The translations under genes were made by a program, and so were the position numbers. From Treponema bryantii (lineage in GTDB: Bacteria; Spirochaetota; Spirochaetia; Treponematales; Treponemataceae), in the NCBI RefSeq assembly GCF_036492245.1, contig NZ_AP025286.1, forward strand, positions 3,367,498-3,431,497: a DNA stretch of 64,000 bases. The letters are read 5' to 3'. Shown here one piece after another: positions 17,798 to 26,043 of this stretch. Position 1 is the first letter of the stretch, and the number at the start of each line of letters is the position of its first letter. The notes beneath the pieces were generated by a model. The model made no database searches, was not told the origin of the DNA, and worked only from the letters and a program-made list of their open reading frames with translations.

Positions 17798-18970
17798 TTA
17801 TTTCATAAAATAAGTCTTAATCGGCGGGAATCCGTTAAACGCAACCGATGCGTAAGTCGAAGTATAAGCACCTGTTGAAAGCCAGTAGAGTTTGTCTCCT
17901 GGTTTCAGGGAAATCGGAAGCTTATATTTTGCATCTTCGTACATGATGTCCATACTGTCGCAGGTTGGGCCGGCGATGATTACTACGCCTTCTTTTTCGC
18001 CTGGAGCGTCGCGACTTGTTACAACAGGGTATTTAATAGACTCATCGAGAGTTTCGATAAGACCGTTGAACTTTCCGGCATCAACATAAACCCAACGGGC
18101 AAGTGCTGTGTTGTTTTTGCGTGATGTAAGAATTACTTCGCTTGTAAGTATTCCGCTGTCTCCAACGAGGGAACGGCCTGGTTCAAGAATGATTTCTGGA
18201 ATATCATCACCAAAGTCTTCCTGGATATAACGGGTAATTTCTGAAGCATACTCAGCCAGTGTGTTTGTAGGCTCGATATAGCTTGCCGGGAAACCACCAC
18301 CCATATTGATCATAGAAAGGCGGATACCTTCTTCCTCTTCAAGAGATGTAAAGAGGTACTTTACCTTTGCAATAGCGTCGTTCCACTGACCAATATCGCG
18401 CTGCTGGCTACCTACATGGAAGCTGATTCCATAAGGAGTAAGTCCAAGATCACGTGCAAGAACAAGCAAATCATAAGCCATATCAGGATGGCAGCCGAAT
18501 TTGCGGGAAAGAGGCCAGTCTGCACTAACTGAATTTTCTACAAGAATACGTACATAAATGCGTGAACCAGGAGCATTCTCGGCAATAGCCTTCAAGTCAT
18601 CCTTACTGTCGGTTGCGAACATGCGCACGCCCTTATCATAGAAATATTTAATGTCCTTTGCCTTTTTAATAGTGTTTCCGTAAGAAAGTCTGTCTGGAGA
18701 GACATTAAATTTAGAAATCATGTCCAGTTCGTAGCGTGAGGCAATATCAAAATTTGAGCCCATTTCAGCGAGCATTTCAAGAACTGGTTCGCCTGGATTT
18801 GATTTCATAGCGTAATAAATACGCGCATAAGGGAATGAATCTCTAAGTCTAATGTAGTTCTGCTTGATTGTATTGAGATTAATTACGACATTTGGAGTTT
18901 CCAAATCTTTAGAAAAGTCGAGAAAACGCTGCCAGTCCTTATCGCTGACATAGTCTTTACGATTAAACAT
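17798..18970 (-). CDS. PLP-dependent ornithine/lysine decarboxylase (fold type III)
   Basis: This 390-residue enzyme is of the alanine-racemase-fold decarboxylase family. Lys56 in YYAMKSNP is the pyridoxal phosphate lysine. HVGSQQ, NMGGGFP and LEPGRSLVGDSG bind the cofactor phosphate, and GPTCDSMD near the C-terminus carries the catalytic cysteine and substrate aspartate. The length matches eukaryotic-type ornithine decarboxylases rather than longer arginine or meso-diaminopimelate enzymes. It likely makes putrescine (or cadaverine) in the cytoplasm. It is monocistronic, with a strong terminator downstream. Exact substrate choice cannot be read from the sequence by eye. Confidence 0.85.
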   Translation of the reverse strand: MFNRKDYVSDKDWQRFLDFSKDLETPNVVINLNTIKQNYIRLRDSFPYARIYYAMKSNPGEPVLEMLAEMGSNFDIASRYELDMISKFNVSPDRLSYGNTIKKAKDIKYFYDKGVRMFATDSKDDLKAIAENAPGSRIYVRILVENSVSADWPLSRKFGCHPDMAYDLLVLARDLGLTPYGISFHVGSQQRDIGQWNDAIAKVKYLFTSLEEEEGIRLSMINMGGGFPASYIEPTNTLAEYASEITRYIQEDFGDDIPEIILEPGRSLVGDSGILTSEVILTSRKNNTALARWVYVDAGKFNGLIETLDESIKYPVVTSRDAPGEKEGVVIIAGPTCDSMDIMYEDAKYKLPISLKPGDKLYWLSTGAYTSTYASVAFNGFPPIKTYFMK

Positions 18971-19231
18971 CTACTACCGCCTTAATAATAGTGATAAATA
19001 ACCGGTCAAAGCCGTCACGCTGCCTATGTCTAAGGAATCCTAGTTTATTTCAACGTTCGGTGAATAATAACAAAAAACATAAATATAGTTAATTACTTTT
19101 TAAAAAATTTTAATAAATAGTTTTTTGGCATTTTAAGCACGAATTTTAGCATTTCGTGTACTTTTATTGTCCAGTAAGTAAAAAGTGGGATTATAATGAT
19201 TTTATGAATTATTTTTGTGGAGAAGACTAAT

Positions 19232-19438
19232 ATGTCACAGGAAATTATTGAAGAAACAGAAATCAGACCAGATGGTTCAAAAAGGATTGTAAAACGCACT
19301 GTTGAAAAAGGAGTCTCTTTCGGCTCAGCACTTGCAATGGTTATAAGCTTCGTAACCTGGAAATCAGTTTTCTGGGCAATTATCCACGGTCTCTTTGGCT
19401 GGGCATATGTTATTTACTATTTTATTAAGTACAGGTAA
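19232..19438 (+). CDS. small membrane protein, function unknown
   Basis: This protein of 68 residues starts at ATG 19232 after GGAGAAG; an upstream in-frame GTG at 19217 lies over the ribosome binding site. The N-terminal half is acidic to basic and soluble (MSQEIIEETEIRPDGSKRIVKRT). The C-terminal half is one long or two short hydrophobic segments (SALAMVISFVTWKSVFWAIIHGLFGWAYVIYYF). It stands alone on the plus strand between two minus-strand genes. I recognise no family. Confidence 0.55.
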   Translation: MSQEIIEETEIRPDGSKRIVKRTVEKGVSFGSALAMVISFVTWKSVFWAIIHGLFGWAYVIYYFIKYR

Positions 19439-19460
19439 ATAACATACACCTGATTCTCCC

Positions 19461-21386
19461 TTACAAAGTTTCAAGCTCTTTCAACCAGACAGTAGCCATA
19501 GCGTCGCTTGGCATACGCCAGTCGCCGCGTGGAGAAAGATTGATTGTTCCGACTTTTGCACCGTCTGGCATGCAGCTTCGTTTGAACTGCTGACTGAAGA
19601 AACGGCGGTAAAAAGTTTTAAGCCACTTTAAGATAACTTCGCGGCTGTAAGTTTTTCCGAGCTCAGAATGCTGGGCCAAAAAGAAAATCTTTGCAGGCGA
19701 AAATCCGAAACGAAGAAGATAATATAAGAAGAAATCGTGCAGTTCATAAGGGCCAACCAGATCTTCTGTTACCTGAGAGATTTTTCCATCTGTTGGAGGA
19801 AGGAGTTCTGGTGAAACTGGTGTGTCCAGAATATCACGCAGAACTGCTGAATCATTTTCATCGGCAAACCACTGAACTAAATAGCGGACCAGAGTTTTTG
19901 GAATTGATGAATTAACTCCGTACATAGACATATGGTCGCCGTTATATGTGCACCAGCCCAAAGCAAGCTCGGAAAGATCTCCTGTTCCAATCACTATACC
20001 ATTTGTCTTGTTTGCATAGTCCATAAGAACCTGAGTTCTTTCTCGTGCCTGGCAGTTTTCGTAAGTTACATCGTGAAGGTTTTCATCCTGGCCAATATCT
20101 TTAAAATGCTGGCGAACAGAATCTGCAATGCGAACTTCTTTAAGAGTTACGCCGCATTCACGGGCAAGGGCACAGGCATTGTTATAAGTGCGGTCTGTTG
20201 TGCCAAAACATGGCATTGTTATTGCGGTGATTTTTTCGCGGCTGGCACCTACACTGTCAAAAGCGCGGCAGGTAATTAAAAGTGCTAATGTAGAATCAAG
20301 GCCGCCTGAAAGACCTATCACGGCAGACTGACAGTTTATATGGCGAAGTCTTTTTGCAAGCCCCTGATACTGCAGGGTAATAACTTCAAGACAGCGTTGA
20401 CTTCTTTTTTCTTTATCATTAGGAACAAAAGGATGTGAATCTATATATCGGGTAAAGTTTTCTTTCTGATTTTCTAAATCAAAATAAACTGTAGTATAGT
20501 CTTGCTTAAGCGGATTGTTGTTGACTGAATAGCCATAGCTTGTTGTTTTTCTACGTTCCTGACAGAGACGCTCAACATCTATATCAGCATAAACTGTAGC
20601 ATTTGAAAACAAGGTAGATTCTGCAAGCAGGCTGCCGTTTTCTACTATCAGACTGTGGCCGGCAAAAACCATGTCCTGTGTCGATTCGTCCATTCCGGCA
20701 TTTGCGTAAAGATAGGCACAAATTGAACGTGCCGACTGAGCCTTAACCAGAGTTCTGCGATATTCTGCTTTACCGATAATTTCGTTTCCGGCAGAAAGAT
20801 TTGCAATTACTGTAGCACCAGCCAGAACATGACTGCTTGATGGAGGAAGTGGAACCCACAAATCTTCGCAGATTTCACAGGCTACTTTTAATGACGGATT
20901 ATTTGATTCCTGAAGAAGGATATCTGTTCCAAAAGGTACATTTTCAAAACCTGCAAAATTGATAAAGCGGGTTTTCATATTCTGCTGGAAAGGAGTAAAC
21001 TGGCGGCGTTCATAAAACTCGCCGTAATTTGGCAAAAATGATTTAGCATAAAGCGCAAGAAACTTTCCTCTGAAAATGGCAGCGGCACAGTTATAAATGC
21101 CTTCTGTAGAAAAAACTGGGAGCCCCGTAAAAATCAGGGCATTCAGTTTTGCTGTTTCTTTGATAATATAAGCAAGTTGATTTTCTGCAGATTTTTGAAG
21201 AGCCTGCTGAAAGAAAAGGTCTCCGCAGGTATAGCCTGTAATAGAAAGTTCTGGAAAAACAATAATTGCAGCCCCGTTTTCAGCAGCTTCTACGGCACTT
21301 TTTACAATTTCTTCCGAATTAAAAAGGCAGTCTGCAACTTTCATCCGAGGACTGACACAAGCAGTTTTTATAAATCCATATGTCAT
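19461..21386 (-). CDS. nadE: glutamine-dependent NAD+ synthetase
   Basis: This 641-residue two-domain enzyme makes the last step of NAD+ synthesis, amidating nicotinate adenine dinucleotide with ATP and glutamine. The N-terminal nitrilase-type glutaminase carries Glu46 (VFPELSITGY), a lysine in YAKSFLPNYGEF and the cysteine in VACEICEDLWVP. The C-terminal synthetase carries the PP-loop SGGLDSTLALL and the GTGDLSELALGWCTYNGDHMSMY signature. Length and order are those of the large bacterial NadE. It appears monocistronic. Confidence 0.95.
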   Translation of the reverse strand: MTYGFIKTACVSPRMKVADCLFNSEEIVKSAVEAAENGAAIIVFPELSITGYTCGDLFFQQALQKSAENQLAYIIKETAKLNALIFTGLPVFSTEGIYNCAAAIFRGKFLALYAKSFLPNYGEFYERRQFTPFQQNMKTRFINFAGFENVPFGTDILLQESNNPSLKVACEICEDLWVPLPPSSSHVLAGATVIANLSAGNEIIGKAEYRRTLVKAQSARSICAYLYANAGMDESTQDMVFAGHSLIVENGSLLAESTLFSNATVYADIDVERLCQERRKTTSYGYSVNNNPLKQDYTTVYFDLENQKENFTRYIDSHPFVPNDKEKRSQRCLEVITLQYQGLAKRLRHINCQSAVIGLSGGLDSTLALLITCRAFDSVGASREKITAITMPCFGTTDRTYNNACALARECGVTLKEVRIADSVRQHFKDIGQDENLHDVTYENCQARERTQVLMDYANKTNGIVIGTGDLSELALGWCTYNGDHMSMYGVNSSIPKTLVRYLVQWFADENDSAVLRDILDTPVSPELLPPTDGKISQVTEDLVGPYELHDFFLYYLLRFGFSPAKIFFLAQHSELGKTYSREVILKWLKTFYRRFFSQQFKRSCMPDGAKVGTINLSPRGDWRMPSDAMATVWLKELETL

Positions 21387-21468
21387 ATTTTCACCAACTT
21401 TGGGTATTATATCAAAAAAGAAATATTATTGCTGAGATTTTATACAGCAGGTTTAAAATAATAAAAAA

Positions 21469-21498
21469 CTCCTGCAATAAGAAAACTTACTGCAGGAG
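21469..21498 (-). terminator. intrinsic terminator of the amino-acid permease operon
   Basis: CTCCTGCA (469-476) pairs with TGCAGGAG (491-498), and the minus strand continues with six T residues. It sits 15 bp after the permease stop. Confidence 0.85.
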
Positions 21499-21512
21499 CA
21501 TATACAATTTAT

Positions 21513-22997
21513 TTAATTACTTTTTGGTCTGGTTCCAGTATTTGTTTCTGGAGAAAGAGGCTTAATCTCTGGTTCTGCAACCATATGAAGCTTCTTTGCA
21601 ATTTCCGGATAATGACGAATCTGATAAAGATCTGTATCCATGGCCATAACCTCTTTAATTTCATAGCCCTTGAACATAGGTCTCTTGATTACAAACTTAC
21701 ACCAGAAGAAAGCATAAACTGCAAGAATTACAGAAACACCTGCAAAGACTAAATAGATAATCTTCTTTAATTCCCAGCTTGGATCTATGTTCCAGATCAT
21801 GAACAAATTGCCAATTATTCCGAGCACAGGAATAACAATTCCAAATGGAAGCTTAAAGGTTCTTGGTGCCTTTGGTAATTTCTTTCTTAAGATGATTACA
21901 TCAATATGAACCATAACATAACAGAAAATCCAAAAGGTACAACCAGTAAGAATCAAGAATACAAGGGAATCACTGCTTGAGAGTCCTATTGCATTCAAAA
22001 TCACCATTACAACCGCTACAAGAATCAATCCTACATAAGGTGAACCTGCAGGTGTCTTTCTAAGGAAGCTTGTAGGCAGCAAACCGATTTTTGCCATACC
22101 TGCACATAACTGGCTTACACCAAACATTGCTGTATTAAGTGTACTAATTACAGCAAGCATTGAAACTACTGACATCCAGATTGTACCGGCTTTTCCAAGA
22201 AGAAGTGAACCGTAAAGAATATGTGGAACTGTACTTTCTCCCAGTGCTTCCCATTCTGTGTAATTCTTGAAACCGATTGTCAGAAGAATCTGCATAACAA
22301 GAATAATTACAAGACTCAAAACCATTCCTATTGGAACAATCTTTCTTGAATTTTTTACATTTGGTGAAATTGGAACTATATATTCAACTCCAATAAAGAG
22401 GAAGAAGGCAAGTCCCAGCAGCGACAGTGTATCAGTAAACTTTTCTGTCATAAAAGCCGGCTGTTCAATCAGTGTTGAAGGATTTACCTTGATACATCCA
22501 AGAATACCCATAATAACCAGGGAAACAATCAGTCCGTAGGCTACGATGTTCTGGATTTTTGCAAACATATCAACACCAAAAAGATTCAAAACAAACAGAA
22601 TAACAATCAGTGCAATTGTCCAGACTGTAGGTGAAACAGGAACAGCTGTTAATACGGTACTCATAGTATTACCAAACATGGCTGCTTCCGAACTTCCCAA
22701 AATCATCTGACAACAGATGAAGCCACCCATATTTGTAATAATTGTGATGAATGGTCCGCAACTTGCAAGTGTAAACTGTGCCAGTCCACCTGTAAGGTTA
22801 GGCATCAGTGCATTCAATTCACAGATTGAAAGTGCTGTCAAAATATTGAAAGCACAGGCAATCGTCATTGTTATTATAAAGGGCAAACCAAGTATACTTG
22901 CTCCCTGAGCGATTGAAAGCAAAACACTAGTTGCAACAATCAACCCGACGCCAGTAGCAATAACACTCGGCAGACCTAATTTCTTTTCATCTGCCAT
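21513..22997 (-). CDS. APC-superfamily amino acid permease
   Basis: This 494-residue integral membrane protein has about twelve hydrophobic helices and a polar C-terminal tail of about 50 residues. The N-terminus GLPSVIATGVGLIVATSVLL corresponds to helix 1 of the APC fold, where a Gly-rich break binds the amino acid backbone. It is the last gene of the operon OCD-PII-Rid-permease and starts 9 bp after the Rid stop. It probably imports the amino acid or derivative processed by the neighbouring enzymes. The substrate cannot be told from the sequence. Confidence 0.85.
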   Translation of the reverse strand: MADEKKLGLPSVIATGVGLIVATSVLLSIAQGASILGLPFIITMTIACAFNILTALSICELNALMPNLTGGLAQFTLASCGPFITIITNMGGFICCQMILGSSEAAMFGNTMSTVLTAVPVSPTVWTIALIVILFVLNLFGVDMFAKIQNIVAYGLIVSLVIMGILGCIKVNPSTLIEQPAFMTEKFTDTLSLLGLAFFLFIGVEYIVPISPNVKNSRKIVPIGMVLSLVIILVMQILLTIGFKNYTEWEALGESTVPHILYGSLLLGKAGTIWMSVVSMLAVISTLNTAMFGVSQLCAGMAKIGLLPTSFLRKTPAGSPYVGLILVAVVMVILNAIGLSSSDSLVFLILTGCTFWIFCYVMVHIDVIILRKKLPKAPRTFKLPFGIVIPVLGIIGNLFMIWNIDPSWELKKIIYLVFAGVSVILAVYAFFWCKFVIKRPMFKGYEIKEVMAMDTDLYQIRHYPEIAKKLHMVAEPEIKPLSPETNTGTRPKSN

Positions 22998-23006
22998 ATA
23001 GTTCTC

Positions 23007-23405
23007 CTATTCTTCTAATTCAGTTCCAATTGCAGCCGACATTTCAACTTCTACCAGTTGGGTCGGCCTGTTAAGTTTTGCAATTGTAACGCCAGTACAC
23101 AAAGGCATAACATCGTGAAATATTTCTGTATAAGCAGCCATTCCAGCCTTTTCGAATTCCGGAGTCTGAAAGATTCTTACTTCAAAAACATCTTCTTTCT
23201 TTCCGCCAGCCTGTTCTATAATCTTGACCTGTTTTTCAAGAATATATTTGAGCTGAGCATAAGAATCTCCTTCTCCATATACGGAACCATCAGGCTGAAC
23301 TGCTGTTGTTCCACCTACAAAAATAAAATCACCTATGCGGACTGCACGGGAGTAACCAGCTTTCTGTTCCAGCGGTGCTCCCGATGAATAGTTCTTTCTT
23401 TTCAT
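23007..23405 (-). CDS. Rid (YjgF/YER057c) family protein lacking the catalytic arginine
   Basis: This 132-residue protein of the Rid family forms trimers; RidA hydrolyses reactive enamine/imine products of PLP enzymes and amino acid oxidases. The fold is clear (YSRAVRIGDFIFVGGTTA at the N-terminus, QLVEVEMSAAIG at the end). The arginine equivalent to RidA Arg105 is replaced by Cys103 (MPLCTGVTI in place of P.R..V). This points to one of the non-archetypal Rid subgroups with altered or unknown activity. The stop is immediately followed by the permease gene and the PII gene ends one base upstream of its start, so the four genes form one operon. Confidence 0.85.
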   Translation of the reverse strand: MKRKNYSSGAPLEQKAGYSRAVRIGDFIFVGGTTAVQPDGSVYGEGDSYAQLKYILEKQVKIIEQAGGKKEDVFEVRIFQTPEFEKAGMAAYTEIFHDVMPLCTGVTIAKLNRPTQLVEVEMSAAIGTELEE

Positions 23406-23771
23406 TTATTTCTCCGTTGACAGCAGGGCATCCATACCTTCTTCTCCAGTACGAACACGAACAATATTTGTAACATCAGAAACAAAAATCTTTCCATCTC
23501 CAATGTGACCTGTGTAAAGTTCTTTTTTCAGGAACTCAATTACATCAGGGACTTCATCAGTTGGAACAACCATCATTACAACTTCCTTTGGAAGAAGCTG
23601 GATTTCCTTTTTTTCTTCAACTTCAAATTCCTGAGTTCCATGCTGAACACCACAACCCAATACCTGGTAAACTGTCATACCAGTAATTCGGAATTTTCCC
23701 AAAGCACTTTGAAGGGCTGCAATTTTTGAAATACCTGTAATTACTTCTACTCGACTAAACTTTTCTTCCAT
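23406..23771 (-). CDS. PII-family signal protein without the uridylylation tyrosine
   Basis: This 121-residue protein has the PII fold: ITGMTVYQVLGCG before the T-loop, LPKE after it, and the C-terminal signature TGHIGDGKIFVSDV followed by VRVRTGEEG. PII proteins are trimers that sense ATP/ADP and 2-oxoglutarate and regulate nitrogen enzymes or transporters through the T-loop. Aligned without gaps to GlnB, the T-loop reads GTQEFEVEEKKEIQLLPK, so Tyr51 is replaced by Lys and the loop is strongly acidic/basic. It cannot be uridylylated in the usual way. It lies in an operon with an APC permease rather than beside an ammonium channel, which suggests a dedicated regulator of amino acid uptake or of the OCD enzyme. 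Confidence 0.85.
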   Translation of the reverse strand: MEEKFSRVEVITGISKIAALQSALGKFRITGMTVYQVLGCGVQHGTQEFEVEEKKEIQLLPKEVVMMVVPTDEVPDVIEFLKKELYTGHIGDGKIFVSDVTNIVRVRTGEEGMDALLSTEK

Positions 23772-23813
23772 AAGTAATCTCCTTTTTCTGTGATATCTTT
23801 ATCATCAGTTTTT

Positions 23814-24953
23814 TTATCTTAAATCTGGTGTCTCCCACAGATTTAACTTTGTACCAATACCTTTTTCCAAGGCATTTCGATAAACAATTGTTCCCCAGGC
23901 AACATCTTCAACCGGCATACCACCAACTGAATAAACTACGATTTCCTTTGGATCACGATGTACAGGTATTTTTCCTGTCAGGATATCTCCCAAATCATCA
24001 ATCTGTTCACGCTTCATCTTGCCTTCTGCAATCAGATCTTCAACATGAACTGCAGGAATTGGAACAGTCTTATAAGCTTCTGGCGCATATTCTTCTTCCC
24101 AAGCTTCATACAAGGCAATATTGTCTGTTACAGTTCTTGCTCTGTTGATTATGAAGTCATCATCAAATCTAAGGGCTGCTGTGGAGCTGATGATTGTACC
24201 TGGCTTTATCCACTCTTCCTTGATGTATGGATAAATACTTGTATCGCCGGTAGTTGGTGTAGATGTGCTGACAGAAATAATATCTGCATCTCTACAAGCT
24301 TCTTCTATTGTATCTACTGCATATACTTCTTTTACTGACGGATAATCCTTCTTTGCGTCAGCAATAAATTTTTCAAGGCTTGCCTTACCTCGGCCTTTTA
24401 CCTTGATAACTTCAATTCCTGGCCGTACTGCCATTGCCGCTGCAAGAGCTGTCTTGCTCATAACTCCAGGTCCTACAATTCCAATTACCTTAGAATCTTC
24501 TGGAGCAAAATACTTATAACCAACTCCCGGAACTGCACCTGTTCGATAAGCAGAAAGAATGTTTGCACTCATATAAGCCAAAGGTGCTCCAGTATCCTTA
24601 TCATTCAAAGTCAGCATAAGAATTGAACGTGGTAAACCTTTTTCCCTGTTTTCTGCGTTTGAGCCATACCATTTCATTCCTGCCATATCAAATTTTCCAC
24701 CAAGATATGCAGGCATTGCCATAAAGCGGCGGTCTGGGCCATCTACAGGCATTTCTGGGAATGGTGAACTTGCCGGGAAGGTAACCATTGTTCCGTGAGA
24801 GTTACCATTTGCACCTCCCATTCTGTAGTTTCCAACTTTCATAAGCTTGAACATCTCTTCCATTGCTTCGATGCAGCCCTTCATATCTTTTACCCCAGCT
24901 GCAATCATGTCCTGTTCATTAAGATATAAAAAGTCAATTTTTGGGTATGCCAT
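23814..24953 (-). CDS. ornithine cyclodeaminase/mu-crystallin family oxidoreductase
   Basis: This 379-residue NAD(P)-dependent enzyme belongs to the OCD/mu-crystallin family. It has the family N-terminal lobe (GANGNSHGTMVTFPA, KWYGSNAENREKGLPRS), a substrate region LSAYRTGAVPGVG and a Rossmann motif GIVGPGVMSKTAL. Members cyclise ornithine to proline, reduce cyclic ketimines such as pyrroline-2-carboxylate, or make and cleave N-alkyl amino acids. An AAGGAGG ribosome binding site precedes ATG 24953. It is the first gene of the OCD-PII-Rid-permease operon. With an amino-acid oxidase operon next door, a ketimine reductase role is the most coherent reading. Confidence 0.8.
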   Translation of the reverse strand: MAYPKIDFLYLNEQDMIAAGVKDMKGCIEAMEEMFKLMKVGNYRMGGANGNSHGTMVTFPASSPFPEMPVDGPDRRFMAMPAYLGGKFDMAGMKWYGSNAENREKGLPRSILMLTLNDKDTGAPLAYMSANILSAYRTGAVPGVGYKYFAPEDSKVIGIVGPGVMSKTALAAAMAVRPGIEVIKVKGRGKASLEKFIADAKKDYPSVKEVYAVDTIEEACRDADIISVSTSTPTTGDTSIYPYIKEEWIKPGTIISSTAALRFDDDFIINRARTVTDNIALYEAWEEEYAPEAYKTVPIPAVHVEDLIAEGKMKREQIDDLGDILTGKIPVHRDPKEIVVYSVGGMPVEDVAWGTIVYRNALEKGIGTKLNLWETPDLR

Positions 24954-24975
24954 GTTAATCCTCCTTCTAGAAACA

Positions 24976-25011
24976 AAAAAGGCGCCGGATTTTCAAAATA
25001 ATCCAGCGCCT
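24976..25011 (-). terminator. terminator hairpin in the leader of the OCD operon (attenuator candidate)
   Basis: AAAGGCGC-x-GGATT pairs with AATCC-x-GCGCCTTT, one internal mismatch, followed on the minus strand by six T residues and then GTTTCTAGAAGGAGG and the ATG. There is no room for a promoter between hairpin and start. Either it ends the AraC transcript and the operon depends on readthrough, or it is a regulated attenuator. The leader is about 150 bases long. Confidence 0.7.
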
Positions 25012-25072
25012 TTGCTTTGCCCTTGTTTTTATAACTTATGAATGGATACTACAAATTATCTCCAATGTATAA

Positions 25073-25090
25073 TTGTAAAAAAAGGAACTA
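25073..25090 (-). promoter_or_regulatory. candidate AraC-regulator operator (OCD operon)
   Basis: On the minus strand this reads TAGTTCCTTTTTTTACAA. It matches 16 of 18 bases of the site at 29508-29525, upstream of the oxidase operon, in the same orientation relative to the genes. It lies about 120 bp upstream of the OCD start. Confidence 0.5.
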
Positions 25091-25100
25091 TTAATTCAAA

Positions 25101-25925
25101 CTAAATATTTTTAATAGAACTAATATATTTTTTGTTTTCTACTTCTTCCGCATATTCTCCTGGAGTCTTTCCGGAAAACTCCTTGAATTCATGAATAAAA
25201 TGAGCCTGATCATAAAAATTATATTCTGAAGCAATACTTGTAAAACTGTCTCCAATTCCCTTGTTCATATCATCTAATAAAAACTGAAATTTTATAGAAT
25301 TACAAAGCTGTTTAGCACTTAAGCCAAGTTCTTTATCAAAAATCTTGTTGATATATCTGGAAGAATAGCCGGACAATTCTTCTAATTCGCGGACTTTTAC
25401 TATTCCCTTACGTTGAATAATTAAATCTGAAATCTGCTTGAATAAAGTATCTTTGGTATCTCCATTTTCATAAGCCTGGAACTTTGAATATTCCTGTAAA
25501 AAGGTTAGCATGCGGCTGTTAAAATTCTTTTGTTCGCCCATTTTTTTACAGAAGTCTCTGGTAGAAAGTAAATCATCTAATATAACGATATTTCCAACTA
25601 ATTCCTTTGGGGTATATTCTTTTACAAATTTTGTAACACTTGGCTGAAGTCTGACACCAAAATAGTCTGCATTCTTTTTGACTGAAAAAGTACGCTTTTC
25701 AACTGTAATTCCAATCAGATGTGTTCTCACACTTCCATCTTTATATTCAAAGATTAAATTACTGCAGCTGTCTACTAATAAAGGCAGTGTAATATCCTGA
25801 CTTGAATTATTTGAAAAACTGAAGAAATGTGAAATGCCATTTTCGATTAATATATGCTGACAGAAGTTATCTGATTCCATAACAAAATATGGCTGAATTG
25901 AAATAAGGGCCTGGTTCTTTTTCAC
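25101..25925 (-). CDS. AraC-family transcription regulator
   Basis: This 274-residue protein has the two helix-turn-helix AraC DNA-binding region at the C-terminus: VRELEELSGYSSRYINKIFDKELGLSAKQL, then FTSIASEYNFYDQAHFIHEFKEFSGKTPGEY, the canonical second motif. The N-terminal 150 residues form an unassigned sensor domain (FFSFSNNSSQDITLPLLVDS). It sits between the oxidase operon and the OCD operon, both on the same strand, separated from the first by a terminator. It is probably the activator of both, sensing the imported amino acid or a breakdown product. Confidence 0.9.
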   Translation of the reverse strand: MKKNQALISIQPYFVMESDNFCQHILIENGISHFFSFSNNSSQDITLPLLVDSCSNLIFEYKDGSVRTHLIGITVEKRTFSVKKNADYFGVRLQPSVTKFVKEYTPKELVGNIVILDDLLSTRDFCKKMGEQKNFNSRMLTFLQEYSKFQAYENGDTKDTLFKQISDLIIQRKGIVKVRELEELSGYSSRYINKIFDKELGLSAKQLCNSIKFQFLLDDMNKGIGDSFTSIASEYNFYDQAHFIHEFKEFSGKTPGEYAEEVENKKYISSIKNI

Positions 25926-25944
25926 GGGAAAAATCCTTTAAAAT

Positions 25945-25994
25945 AAAAAAAAGTGCAAAGGTATATATGGGGTTACCCAAGTACACCTTTGCAC
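25945..25994 (-). terminator. intrinsic terminator of the oxidase operon
   Basis: GTGCAAAGGT (25953-25962) pairs perfectly with ACCTTTGCAC (25985-25994). On the minus strand a run of T residues (25945-25952) follows. It lies 50 bp after the last oxidase gene and just before the AraC gene. Confidence 0.85.
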
Positions 25995-26043
25995 CAATGT
26001 TCCAAAGTATGCTGGAAAAAGAACCCTTTGTCAATTTCTTTTG

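Noticed and set aside
24954..25100. Glutamine or other named riboswitch in the OCD leader
   Set aside because: I could not match the conserved core of any named class, so only an attenuator hairpin is claimed.
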